From Cylicocyclus nassatus (taxonomy: Eukaryota; Nematoda; Chromadorea; Rhabditida; Strongylidae): a stretch of 64,000 nucleotides of DNA. Shown one piece after another: positions 48,081-58,212 of the stretch (positions are counted from its first letter, which is position 1; each line of letters starts with the position of its first letter). The notes beneath the pieces were generated by a model that was given only the letters and a program-made list of their open reading frames with translations, searched no databases and was not told the DNA's origin. The DNA is taken from the NCBI GenBank assembly GCA_958299035.1, contig CATQJL010000316.1, positions 23,599,676 to 23,663,675 of the forward strand, in the 5' to 3' direction. Both the position numbers and the translations under genes were made by a program.

Positions 48081-48949
48081 CTAAAAAATCAAGATAGTCT
48101 TTGCAAAAAGTTGCAAAATTTACATGTAATGTAAACTGCCAAAGGTTATTATTTTTTCAAAAGAAAACACCTTGTGGCACAAACTCCACAGAAATTCTCC
48201 AGCTCCCACTATACCTTCATATTCAATTATGAGCAAAGCGCATCATTTTTTCAAATAGTAAACTGAAAAGCATGGTCTAACAATAATAATTCACAAATAG
48301 CAATAACTCTTGTCTGTTCGCATTCCCACCGACCATATAATTATTTTTTGCCAAAAGAATCACGCTATCTAAATTGCAATAGATCAAACATTTCAAACCT
48401 CTACAAAATGCCAGAATATTTCAACATGAGATCGAAAAAATGCAAATGGTTTTTGACTAATCTTATCAAGTGCGAAGCACATGTGTTTGCTCGTAGACAT
48501 CATTTACCACTAGATAACTGAAAAAATCTGTAAAACGAGGCTTATGTTATGGAGTTTGTCCTATCCAACTGTAGCTTGGATGTCTTCGCAGAGCACGTAT
48601 CAAAATTTTGCAAAATTGTTCTGACCATGGCAAATATCACGGGTTGCAGACTTTGGTGATATTCTAAGAGCCTGTTGAAACGCAATGGAAACGTAAGCAC
48701 TTGTAAGAGTAAGAAAAGTTGCATCCATTGCTACCCACTTCCAAGGATCCTTCTTCTGCGAGATGTGGCCTTCCTTTAAAAAGCCTAAAATCAGCATTGC
48801 GGGTAAACGGAAGAACGAGTAAGTTTTTTTGCTCATCTATAAGGAATTTCTACCAACTTTATTGCAATCTGATTATACGCGAATGGATCTGCTATTGTGG
48901 GGAGCAACTTTCTTCTTATATGCACAATCACCTCATTACCATTGGTTGT
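48081..48949. other. Region expected to hold the missing dehydrogenase first exon
   Basis: I could not find an ATG exon with a presequence and a phase-1 donor. A minus frame at 48600-48836 (KEGHISQKKDPWKW and following) reads somewhat like protein but does not match the dehydrogenase family. Confidence 0.3.
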
Positions 48950-49135
48950 GGTGATATAAAGATGTGCAAGTAACTTGTTTATTTTAAAACTTTCTAAAAA
49001 CTTGATTTAGCCCTATAAAAAAATTCTAAATTTTCGGGCTTATGAGCCAGCGAAAATTTTTGAAAGCATACCAGAATTATTTTGGGTGCATCCCCCCCCC
49101 CAACCGAACGGAAACTTTGAGACCACTGTTGTGAG
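48950..49135. repeat. Diverged relative of the 42409 hAT MITE
   Basis: Shares GATGTGCAAGTAACTTGTTT, TTAGCCCTATAAAAAAATTC and a short C tract with the 42409-42799 element in the same order. No intact ends were found. Confidence 0.5.
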
Positions 49136-49731
49136 CGTATACCAAAAATCACTTGTTGAAATTTATGATATCGTTGCTTGATGAATGTGGGAAGGTGAAG
49201 GCCATCGCGGAAACGGGAAATATTTATTGAGATATTTTAGAAAATTTTTGAAAAGCATGGTAACTTATCACGGATGGAAAGATATACTTTTCAGAAGGAT
49301 TTTTACTTCACTTCCAGTCAGGGAGGTACCTAAAGGCCCGATAAATTTTCAGCAACTTCTCTCTGAAAAAATTCCACAGTTTAGCATTCTTCACCCTACA
49401 CAGACGTTCGGTTAGAAGGTAGAAAAAATGGATTTCAAATAATTAGAACTGCTCAGCCAATTTCGCGCACCACTGTAAAATGTCTATGATTGTGGATAAA
49501 AAAAACTTTTTCCGGTTTCTCTTCCTATTCCGCAAAAATCTCCAATTACAGTTGGTGTTCAAGCGAAACAGCAAGTTTTGCTTTGTCGTAATGCTTGACA
49601 GATAGATAAACTGACGATCTACGCAGTACATATGTCCGTTCCTTTTGGAGATCTTTGATGCATATTGAGGCAACCGTAGAAGATTTCGAATAAGCATCTG
49701 GAACAGTGTGATAATGATGTTGTTCAGATAA

Positions 49732-50397
49732 CAGGTTGGTACAAAAGTTCTTTCTCACCACTTTTAAAGACTCATAACTTCTGGTTTTTCTCATCAAATT
49801 TGCTTCATTTTATTTTTGCTCAAAAGAGTGGAACACATTCTTCGTGGTAGTATTTTAGCGGCTTTCTATTAAGAATACATCGCATAGATAGAAGCGGTAG
49901 AAGAAAATTACTCATAATTTGAAAACTTGCGATAAAAATCGGAGGAGTCGGTGCTCAGGTTTCACCACCTAGCCTTTCTAAATAGACAAATTCTCTAATC
50001 CAAGGCTTCTATGAAAAGTCATGATTTTTGAGCAATCAACACAAACAGCGAATCTGATTTTTTAAACATTTTCGAGGTCCATAACATTTCATAGACTTTC
50101 AGGTTAGCACTAATGTTGCTTACTTAGAAAATGGAGGTAAAAAACCTATAATACCATTTTTTATGCAAGTTTCACATTCTGCGACCAAACTTAGGAAGAT
50201 CAAAAATTGGGTAATTTCCTTCTACCGCATCTATCCATACAATATATGCTTGATACGAAGCCATCAGAAAATTTTTGTGAAGAGCATGGTTCACTCTTTC
50301 AAGCAAATCTAAAAGTAAGGTATTGATTGGAAAAATTTACAACTTTTTTGGTTCTGAGTGTTTGAAAAATGGTGCGACGAATTTTTATACCAACCTA
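49732..50397. mobile_element. mariner-like MITE
   Basis: Inverted ends AGGTTGGTACAAAAGTTC on the left and the complement of AGGTTGGTATAAAAATTC on the right, about 665 bp apart. This TIR wording (TTAGGTTGGTA..AAAAGT) is that of mariner elements of several clades, which duplicate TA. TA is retained on the right side only. No transposase frame is present between the ends. Confidence 0.75.
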
Positions 50398-51113
50398 ATT
50401 ACTCCTTGGGAAATTTCGGTAATCACAATGTGCAGAATGAAATGAAACAAAAACAAGCGATATTATGAAGTAGAGAAAAAGTCATACGCATGGATGAAAA
50501 AAATGACAGTAGTAGGCATAAGACTTCCATTGTCAAAAAATGTGATCAAAATAGTGTAGAGCAACATTGGTTCGTAAGAAATTCCACCTCTCAGGTCAAA
50601 GATAATGAGGTCATATAATAAGATCCAATGACCCAAAGCATCCAAATAGCTCAAGAGCGGATGACATCATCCATAGACAGAAAACAATACTGTGGCCATT
50701 TTACACCAGAAACAAAGATAAAGACTTTGAAAACAAAGGTGCAGTGTGACATGATAAAACGACATGAAAGGACAGTCTCAGTGCAGAAACAGTCTCCACG
50801 AAAGAAAAGTGAGGATAGCAGAGAACAGAGGTGACAGCAAAGAGCCGTCCAGCGTAAGTTCGCCGAAAGAACGCGCATTACCGAGAGTGTGAAAAGAAAA
50901 GCGAGAAAGAACGCGAGAGAGATAGCAGCAAAGCACACGAGGTCGTCGCTCGGAGTACGCTATGTGTTTGTTGAAACTGCAGCAAAGCACGAAGATCACT
51001 TTATTACCGGATAGATTCACAACCATTGTCTGCACTTCAGATACTTCCAAACATTTATCACCTATATTTGGAAATAAAATGATCAGCTGTAAGCACATCC
51101 TTCTAGGGATCCG
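50398..51113. other. Gap downstream of NUP85
   Basis: No supported gene. About 50740-50950 is purine-rich (AAAGAAAAG, AACGCGAGAGAG). Confidence 0.4.
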
Positions 51114-54100
51114 TCATAGTGCTGGTGCATCATTGTACGCATACGGAAGCCATCTCCGCATCAGCTAATCGGAGGAGTAGAAGATGCTTCAACGAACGAA
51201 CCTATGAAAAAAATTTCGTGAGGAACAAAACAACTATGGAACAAGACATCAAAAATTGAAATTCAAGCCCAGAAACTCCAATTTCTGAAAATGAAGACAA
51301 AAAATATCAATAAATGAAATCTAACAATATTTCAACAAAGCAAGGATAGGGCAAAATTCAGCTAGTATCATGGTTTACAAGCTATGAATTTTTTATTGAA
51401 GATTTTCTGCATGGTACTAGACTTCGATACTAACATAAAATATATGATTAAAAGCGTTCACTTACAGTGTCTTCCGAATCTTCCATGTCTTCACCGTTAT
51501 CGATGGAATACTGACGGAAGAACGACACCAGCTCATGTAAATTTTCAGCAGGAATTTGAACCTCAAAAGTGGTATAAATAGCGATCCCAAAATCCCTCAA
51601 AGCGTATTACCTGCGGAGCATCCGCTAGAATGAGCTTCAAATAATAGAAGAGAATTTTGTGGAAAGACAGCGGAACGTTTGTCGAGGAGATTAGTGATAC
51701 TAACACCTGCAATAAATGAAGAAATTTTTAGATTGCCTGCAAATTTGCTACTTACCGGTGCGGCAGAGCGGACGTCCCCAATGCTCAAAAATCGGTGGAA
51801 ACGATAGTAGTTGAAAAGGAAAGCGAGAGATGGAGACTCCAGTTCAGCGACGTAGTCAGCCAAATGGTCCAGTAAACTCATGGAAGCCAGCTCATTCTTG
51901 TCTGCATGCCATACAATTCTGCAAGCATTGTTAGAAAAAGCAAAGTTGCTCATAAAGAACAAGGAAAATTATAAAAAAGCGATCGAGCGAGTAACCATAA
52001 CAAAAAAGCTAGTCAGCGTATAATCTAAACATACCTGTTGACTGCAGTATCGAGGGCCGGTCCTCGACCACCTCGTAAAGCCCATGACAGTGCAGCACTC
52101 CACTCTCCTTCCCGCAAATAACTGTAATGATCGTACAGCAAAAGATACCAAAATTAGGACTTCAATTTTTGAACAAAAAACTTACCGGTAAGTCATAGTA
52201 TTCACCACGCATGCTTTAGAATCATCCAGCTCCTGCTCCACACATATGCGCATGAGCTGCAAGCATTTCTATATAACAGTGCAAAAATCGACGCCGTGAA
52301 TCCATCACCCAGCAATACGAATGATTGGAAGCAAGCGTGCTGTACATGCCAAGATTTCAAAAAATGTACTAAACTCTGTCTGGTAAAATTGTGCAAAAAA
52401 AATCAAGCCATAAGACTGGTCGGAAAGTACTTACATTCTCCGCCATTGCTTCATCTTCGATATGCATTGCCTCAATGTGATTTTCCAGCCTTAGCCGACC
52501 TTCAGATCCACAATGTAACAAGTAATCTGCACCTATTTCCCACAGGCTGAATAGTTCGGTCATAACTGTGGTCCACAAAATGCACAGCGACTGCCGCACA
52601 GTACATACCAACTATCCTGAATCAATCCCGATGCGTAGTCCATCAGCAAAAAGTCTCTGATCTCCGCCAATGTGGGGAGGGAAGCATACTCAGAATCAGT
52701 ATGTAACAATGTGTCAATCAAGTGAGCAGAAAGCCACGGATTCGATATCAGATTCTAAACAAAAAGAAATAAAACTCCCTTATACAAGCCCCTCCACTAA
52801 AACTACGCTACCTGCAACACCGAAATGTCTTTCATGCACAGAATAGACAGAAAAGCATCAAAATCGCCATTATCCTTTTCGTTATCGAATAAACTACGAC
52901 ATTTCTAAATGATTTGATGAAGTTGAAGGAATGATCGAACAAAAGAGTAGACTTCAGCTAGCGGTCCCAGCTCGTTATAGGCAACTGTGGCATTTTTCAC
53001 GAAGGTGTAGAAAGGCATCAGATGCCACCATTCCGCTACCACAGCAGAAGCAGCTCGTTCAAGATTCTACAATCGACTAAATGGCCTATCGTTATAGCAT
53101 TCACAATTTGCAGGATCGACACCTGAGGAGAAAACTGAGCTTTCGATCAAAACTGAGTTTATAAAGAAAACAGCACTAACACGAATACTTCACGCTAAAC
53201 AGACACACCTTCCTGTCACCATTCAACAACTGCGCCAAGAAGAGAATGTTTCGATTGCTGGCGAATACACCAGAAGAGAGAGCTGACGCCAGCTCATGCT
53301 TCCATCGATCCAGCTTCGGGATCTAAAGCGATAAAACGTTACAAGATCATATAACTATAAATCTTGAATGCGGTTCAATATCGAATCACACATCCCACCT
53401 TTCCTTCATCAGTCAGCCAATTCCAGTCCAAGCTGCTCAATATATTGATGAATCTTTCAGCTGCTTTATCACCTTTCAAAAGGCTTAAGAAATCGATGCA
53501 GGTGTCAAATCGACATCCTATCATTGTCATGCACACCTAAATTGATGGAAGCTAGAAAAGTCTCTATGGGAAAGGGATAAAATACCTACCGTTCTCCAAT
53601 AACTTCCTCCACCAACATCCACACCTTCATCTAACTCTTTGAACGCTTTCTGTACAAGTTTGTCGATAAATGTGAATGACTCCAAACCCCATGAGATGAG
53701 ATCAAGGCATATCGGAGTATCTGAAAGGATATACTTGACAAAATCTGTATATGTACCATTTGCAAGAAAGTTACCTCCTTGCTTGAAAAACATGGTTTCG
53801 AAGAGTGTCCAAATGGTGAAGTCACGCATATAAACATTTTCGTCGTCGCCTCCAATTTCGTCTGCACAGTGAAGTAATGCTGACCGATATTCACGAGATA
53901 TTGATAATGTTCTGAATAAAAAAATATCCTAGACCTGCCTGCAGCTTCAGCATCACGGAAGATAGCTCCGCTCAGGTTATTGTTTACATTGAGTGGGCTT
54001 TCGCGGTGCCAACAACACTTGCGTGTAAAAAATGATAGTGTAGCAAAGACTTTTTTAAAGAGCGTTTTCGAACCGTTTTTTGCAGAAATTGTGTTCGCCG

Positions 54101-54627
54101 AAGTTTGAACAAGCCAACGGTAATCTTAAAAGCTAACTCGAGAGCTGTTATCCTTCCGAGCTGAGCAGATTGACGGCATTTCTCAAAAATTACGTGCATT
54201 TCGATCAACAATTGCCGTACGATCGGGTTTGCATAGGCCAGATGCAGGACTGGCAAGTGCTCGTGGAACATTCCGAACACTCCAGAAGTAGGAACTGGAA
54301 TACCTTTCTGTAGAAAGAGTTATAAAATTAGAGAAGTCATTCAGCAAGATACTGTCTTTTCAAATCCCAATATACATAACTTACAGTTATAGGATACTGA
54401 CATAAACTAAAGGATGTAGCAAAGACTCATAAACAAGCCAACCAACAGATGAACAAACCACCAAGGTAATTTGTGGAAAAAATCAAGTTCTAAACATCCA
54501 AACTAACTGATATTAACTGATACCCACCTTTCTGTTCATCCCTTGTGTTTACTTTGCTCAAGGCACATATGATCTTCGAATCCGAAACCGAGTACGCATA
54601 ATGGCAAGCATCTGGAGCCATCACCAT
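51114..54627 (-). CDS. npp-2: Nucleoporin NUP85, complete
   Basis: Sixteen exons (minus): 54627-54528, 54303-53988, 53911-53775, 53720-53590, 53536-53399, 53322-53209, 53066-52953, 52904-52812, 52754-52609, 52546-52435, 52268-52186, 52121-52035, 51918-51756, 51706-51611, 51561-51466, 51164-51114; 1977 nt, 658 residues (human 656). NUP85 is an alpha-helical scaffold of the Y-complex (NUP107-160) of the nuclear pore. Matching blocks include SREYRSALLHCADEI (human SKNYRSVIRACMEEM), the SYWRTVCMTMIG helix, RDFLLMDYASGLIQDSCLW and EGEWSAALSWALR. No signal or membrane segment, as expected. A TTTCAAG site seven bases before the first ATG could be a spliced-leader acceptor. Exon 2 is longer than expected and its last part matches a dispersed repeat. 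Confidence 0.93.
53988..54045 (-). repeat. Dispersed repeat inside NUP85 exon 2
   Basis: The minus-strand sequence here holds CGCAAGTGTTGTTGGCACCG, the same core as the direct repeats at 8843-9090 and the copies near 27960 and 35075. In the only splice phase that joins exons 2 and 3 it is translated (LHASVVGTAKAHS). Either the repeat has become coding sequence or the true exon boundary is different. Confidence 0.6.
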
Positions 54628-54634
54628 CTCCACC

Positions 54635-55610
54635 CTTGAAAGAACCGTACAAAATTTTGAAAAATGTCGTGAGGAGCGCAAGTCTGCAGTCACATGCACG
54701 CAAGAAAGACAGTAATTGGAAAAATTGAAATGAAGGTGGAAATGCGATATCGAGACCACGGGAAAAAACCGTGTAAAAATGTTATGAAGGCTTCTAGTGA
54801 TCTAGCAGTGTCAACAAATTGTTTGTTTATATAAAGAATGCAAAGTATCAACTTAAGTCCTTGTTTTGGAAAACCGTTTATTTGACATTTATTTATCTAG
54901 AACGATTCACACGAGTTTTGTCCTCCCAACTTGGAGTTCCTCTTAGGTTCATATAAGCGGTTCACTATTACATGGGATCAATAGTCGAAAAACTGAGCAA
55001 ACAATCGAACACCTTTTTCCAAAAGTACCATTCTTTACTGTTTCATTTGGAGAGCTACAAAGGCAGTTAAAATGCTAAGGTGTGCATTCTAGAAGTTTTC
55101 GCTGATTGCTTCCTTGCCTAGCGTTGCTTCTGCCTGTCGCGGTCTTCGTACCCAAGCTGACCTCGGGCCTCATTTTGGCGTGGCTTGGGCATTTGCTAGG
55201 AATAAGTCGCGCCGTCTATCAAGATCACTAGAGAAATTCTATTCACTATCTCTAGTTATTCATTCACTATTTGCTATTTTGTTCTAATATTCTTTTACTA
55301 CTTGCATTTTATTCCTTGTCTGTCAAATTCTAGTGCCAACTATAGCAATACAGGCAACCGCCTTCCCTTATTACGCGGTTACGCAGCCCGAGCGTTTTCT
55401 TTCATTGGGCTTGCGCAAACCACCCTAACATAATGTTTCTCGTAAGTGAATGGCCCCCTTTTTGGTGTGAAAGCCGGGGTTCTCTGAGCGAGCGGGGTTC
55501 TTTCACTCCTTTTCTGATATCAAATTGTTGCTGATAAACTTTTTGCATGAACCATCATTGTAAAACAAGACTAGAAAAAAGATATCTCGAAAAATTTTTT
55601 GAAAGAAAAC
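54635..55610 (-). other. NUP85 upstream region with two possible orphan exons
   Basis: Minus-strand 55195-55119 follows a TTCCTAG acceptor and reads QMPKPRQNEARGQLGYEDRD to a stop; minus-strand 55530-55373 reads PAFTPKRGPFTYEKHYVRVV and on to a stop. Both have GC-rich, protein-like codon use distinct from the surroundings. They could be terminal exons of one or two genes interrupted by the LTR element that starts at 55611. No family recognised and the two are not in one simple frame. Confidence 0.25.
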
Positions 55611-55879
55611 TGTCAGGAACAAGGGGTGATCGGCCCTTGCCTGAGGGTGTGTAGCAGTATACGGTAGTACAATGTCTGTTAATAATATTTATTGTATAAG
55701 ATGTTTACATAGTACAAAAGGGGGGGGGGCTGGAGAGACGGAGCTGGTGGCAGCCAGCTAATTCCACGCTGGAGTGCTTTGCCGTGCTCCATGATCCTCC
55801 TTCGAGCGATGTCTCACATAAACCACATGCTGACAGGATGAGTGAGTGGCGTGAGCGATTGATGAAGAGGGACCCTACA
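55611..55879 (-). mobile_element. LTR of the outer retroelement (minus orientation, 3' copy)
   Basis: 269 bp starting TGTAGGGTCCC and ending CCTTGTTCCTGACA when read on the minus strand, i.e. TG...CA. An AATAAA is present on that strand near 55690. The purine-rich GAAGGAATGGAGA directly upstream in minus orientation equals the tract before the inner element's 3' LTR (AGGAATGGAGA), as expected of a polypurine tract. The first 16 plus-strand bases recur at 63985-64000. Confidence 0.8.
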
Positions 55880-56177
55880 TCTCCATTCCTTCAGTAAGCT
55901 CGTCCTCGAGCTTGTTACGAACATTAAGAGTTGATGGTGCATACAGTTGATTGAATTAATGATGGAGGGTAGGTAGGTGAACTGGGTAAACAGTCACGAC
56001 GCTTCCCATACCTCAAACAATTTGGAGTATGCTCGTCCTCGAGCGGAGAGAAAATGTAAGGTTATCATCGCTGAAGGATGGGAGGAAGTGGTAAGCATGG
56101 TGCTGATGAGGCAGAGGGGTATACTGAATAAAGTATGAGTGTGGTTAATATATATATAAACTTATATTTGTATTCAG

Positions 56178-56425
56178 GCCAAATGCATGCGGGTAGTGGA
56201 TACCCCATTTCTAACTTACCAGGGTCTCGTTGGAAAGGCGACCGTAACTGTGTGCGACTCCATTTCGGGGACCTGGTGGTTGAAAAGTTTGGGGACCCCA
56301 CTGTTTTGCACGCGCCTTTCCGCGAGGCTCTCCTTCGTAAAAGCACTACGTCGGTGTACTTCGTTAACCTGATAGGTGATGAAGAACTGCGTATCAATAT
56401 AGACCGCAACTCCGGAAGAATGTAG
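56178..56425 (+). CDS. Unrecognised HFGDL-type ORF, copy in the outer element (partial)
   Basis: Begins after a TTTGTATTCAG acceptor and ends in TAG. It contains RWKGDRNCVRLHFGDLVVEK and then a Phe/Arg-Glu-Ala-Leu-Leu segment. The matching part of the inner element's ORF reads RWRGDRKRLRLHFGDLYVVN, so the two are homologous at about half of positions. The 5' exon was not found. It is on the strand opposite to the outer element's own orientation. Confidence 0.55.
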
Positions 56426-56476
56426 ACTCCGCTTTATTAGTGTGTGATCTTGCCCAAGTTAAATCTATAATCAATA

Positions 56477-56762
56477 TGTCGGGAGACAAGCCATCGCTCC
56501 AGCCCCCTCGCAAGTTAAGCCTGCGTGAGGCAGGTGTTACGTGGGCTGGAGCCAGGATAAAAGGAGAGCCCTCCGGCTCTCGAGGACGACGACGACCTCG
56601 GGGCTGACTGCTGTCGTCGCAGCTCAGCTCCCCTCCCCTCCCCCTTTCTTATCTATCGTATATAGTATCTTATGTAATAAACTATTTATAAAATATCTCT
56701 CCTCACTCATATACTACCGCTACACAGCTCAGATAAGGGCCCGTACACCCCTTATCCTGACA
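56477..56762 (+). repeat. 5' LTR of the inner element
   Basis: 286 bp, TG...CA. It has a TATATAG box (about 56656-56662) and AATAAA (about 56676), with a CT-rich stretch before them. The 3' end is related to that of the outer LTR (AAGGG, GGCCC, CTGAG, GTGTAGC in matching order), so both elements belong to related families. Confidence 0.9.
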
Positions 56763-56779
56763 TGGAGGTCCCGGTGAGG
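56763..56779 (+). other. Primer-binding site
   Basis: TGGAGGTCCCGGTGAGG directly after the 5' LTR. It begins TGG, so it is complementary to a tRNA 3' end in CCA; the complement is CCTCACCGGGACCTCCA. The outer element has nearly the same site at 63971-63984 on the minus strand. I cannot name the tRNA with certainty. Confidence 0.8.
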
Positions 56780-56796
56780 TGAGCGAAGATGTTCAC

Positions 56797-57342
56797 ATGT
56801 CAAAGTTCCTGTTTTCTGCCATCAGCGGAACTCGTCGTCCCACACACCTGGAAGAGCCCTGGCTTGCCGAAGAACACATCCTATCAATGCTGTTACGCGG
56901 AGAGGTGCGGAAGACGATCGTTTCTATCCAGAAAAACCGCTCCGTGATAATAGAAGTCAAGAGTTTAACGGCACCAGCAGGGACGATCACCGCCACGTGT
57001 AAGTTTAAAAAAAAATTATTTTTTTTATTCAGCATTATCTTACTCTCATTAGAAAAGGAAAAAGAAAAAAAAATTAATTTAGGTAGCCTACACGATTGTG
57101 TGGGTTTCTTATACAAGGTCGATGGCGAAGATGGGGAGCGCTGGAGAGGAGATCGGAAGCGCTTAAGACTACACTTTGGGGATCTCTATGTCGTTAACTA
57201 TGGCCACAAAGTGGTACTAGGAAAAAGTCTGGAGGACGCGCTGCTCAATGGCACTACTAATTCCGCAACCATCCACAATATTTGCGGCGGGAAAAGGCTG
57301 CGCCGCCGTCTGGAAAATCTGGCCGGGAGGAACGGGGAGTAA
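56797..57342 (+). CDS. Unrecognised two-exon ORF of the inner LTR element
   Basis: Exons 56797-56998 and 57083-57342 with a typical GTAAGT donor and AATTTAG acceptor (84-nt intron), giving 153 residues. The frame is also open through the intron, which would add a Lys/Glu-rich insert. The ATG is 35 bases after the LTR, where gag is expected. N-terminal half MSKFLFSAISGTRRPTHLEE..., C-terminal half with RWRGDRKRLRLHFGDLYVVN and a basic end (RLRRRLENLAGRN), suggesting nucleic-acid binding. No zinc knuckle, capsid or protease motif. It could be a captured host gene, a highly altered gag or an accessory protein. A homologue is at 56178-56425. Confidence 0.6.
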   Translation: MSKFLFSAISGTRRPTHLEEPWLAEEHILSMLLRGEVRKTIVSIQKNRSVIIEVKSLTAPAGTITATCKFKKKLFFLFSIILLSLEKEKEKKINLGSLHDCVGFLYKVDGEDGERWRGDRKRLRLHFGDLYVVNYGHKVVLGKSLEDALLNGTTNSATIHNICGGKRLRRRLENLAGRNGE

Positions 57343-58060
57343 CAAGAAACCACTATTGCATTTAAACCGCACTGTTACCTCACTGTTAATTTGTTGTTTG
57401 TTAATAAAATTATTTAACTATGTTGAGTGTGAAAATGAAAAGAAAATGAGAGAGAAAAAAAACAGTTGGGAAAAAAATTACTATTACATCTTACTTGTTC
57501 TATGTTCTTCCGAAAAGATAGTGAGAAATTCATGGAAAATTCTAAAAAAAAATTAGAAGTAACTTAATTTAGTTAGTCTCCTAGTTCGCACTGCTTATGA
57601 TTTCACCATCTAGAAATCTAGGTTACTGTAGTGCTCCTTCACCATTGGGCTGCGCAATTAGTAGTGGTGAAATGCGCCGGCGCTACGGTCATTAATATTT
57701 GTGTAAGGATTCGCGCTCCTTCCTCACCTTGCGGCCAACTGCTGGCTCTACGAAATATGCATTTCGGCTGGCGGCTAGCTTCGCGCACTTGGACATATGC
57801 TGATGGTGTTCGCGATTGAGATTAATTGCTACCTGGGGTGCGGCGTATGTGCGCGAGGTTACGTAATCTGCGCTTGAAATAGCACCAGTGTAACAGCAAA
57901 AGCGATTCTGAGTGATCAAGTCAGCGCCTCACTGTTTGATATACGTATATTTATCGTTTTAGGCCTTTGACCGGTATTCGCGAACGAGTCCTTTCAAAAG
58001 AGAAAAAAAACTATCAAAATAAATAAATTTTACGTTGCAAAAAGAAAAATAATCGCGCGC
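57343..58060. other. Non-coding spacer of the inner element
   Basis: No frame of note and no similarity to gag or protease that I can see. The usual gag-protease-reverse transcriptase portion is missing from this position. Confidence 0.5.
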
Positions 58061-58061
58061 T

Positions 58062-58206
58062 GAAAAAATTCACGGATCACGGAAATTCGAAACATTTTCG
58101 TGCCACAAAACGCGGTTTCGCGGATTCACGGATTCGCAAATTCACGGTTCACGGGAATTCACGGATCACGGAATTACGAAACACGGTCACGGATCACGGA
58201 CACAGG
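58062..58206 (+). repeat. CACGGAT-type tandem repeat
   Basis: Irregular copies of ATTCACGGATCACGGA and shorter forms (TTCACGGATTCGCAA, ATCACGGAATTACG) fill about 145 bp immediately before the pol remnant, as if the internal deletion junction had expanded. Confidence 0.75.
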
Positions 58207-58212
58207 ACACTA

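Noticed and set aside
53912..53934. A 23-nt intron before NUP85 exon 3
   Set aside because: Too short for splicing; the donor at 53987 gives a 76-nt intron and the right phase.
56541..56777. Identical ORFs within both LTRs (56541 and 61215)
   Set aside because: They are frames of the duplicated LTR, starting at GTG, without coding evidence.
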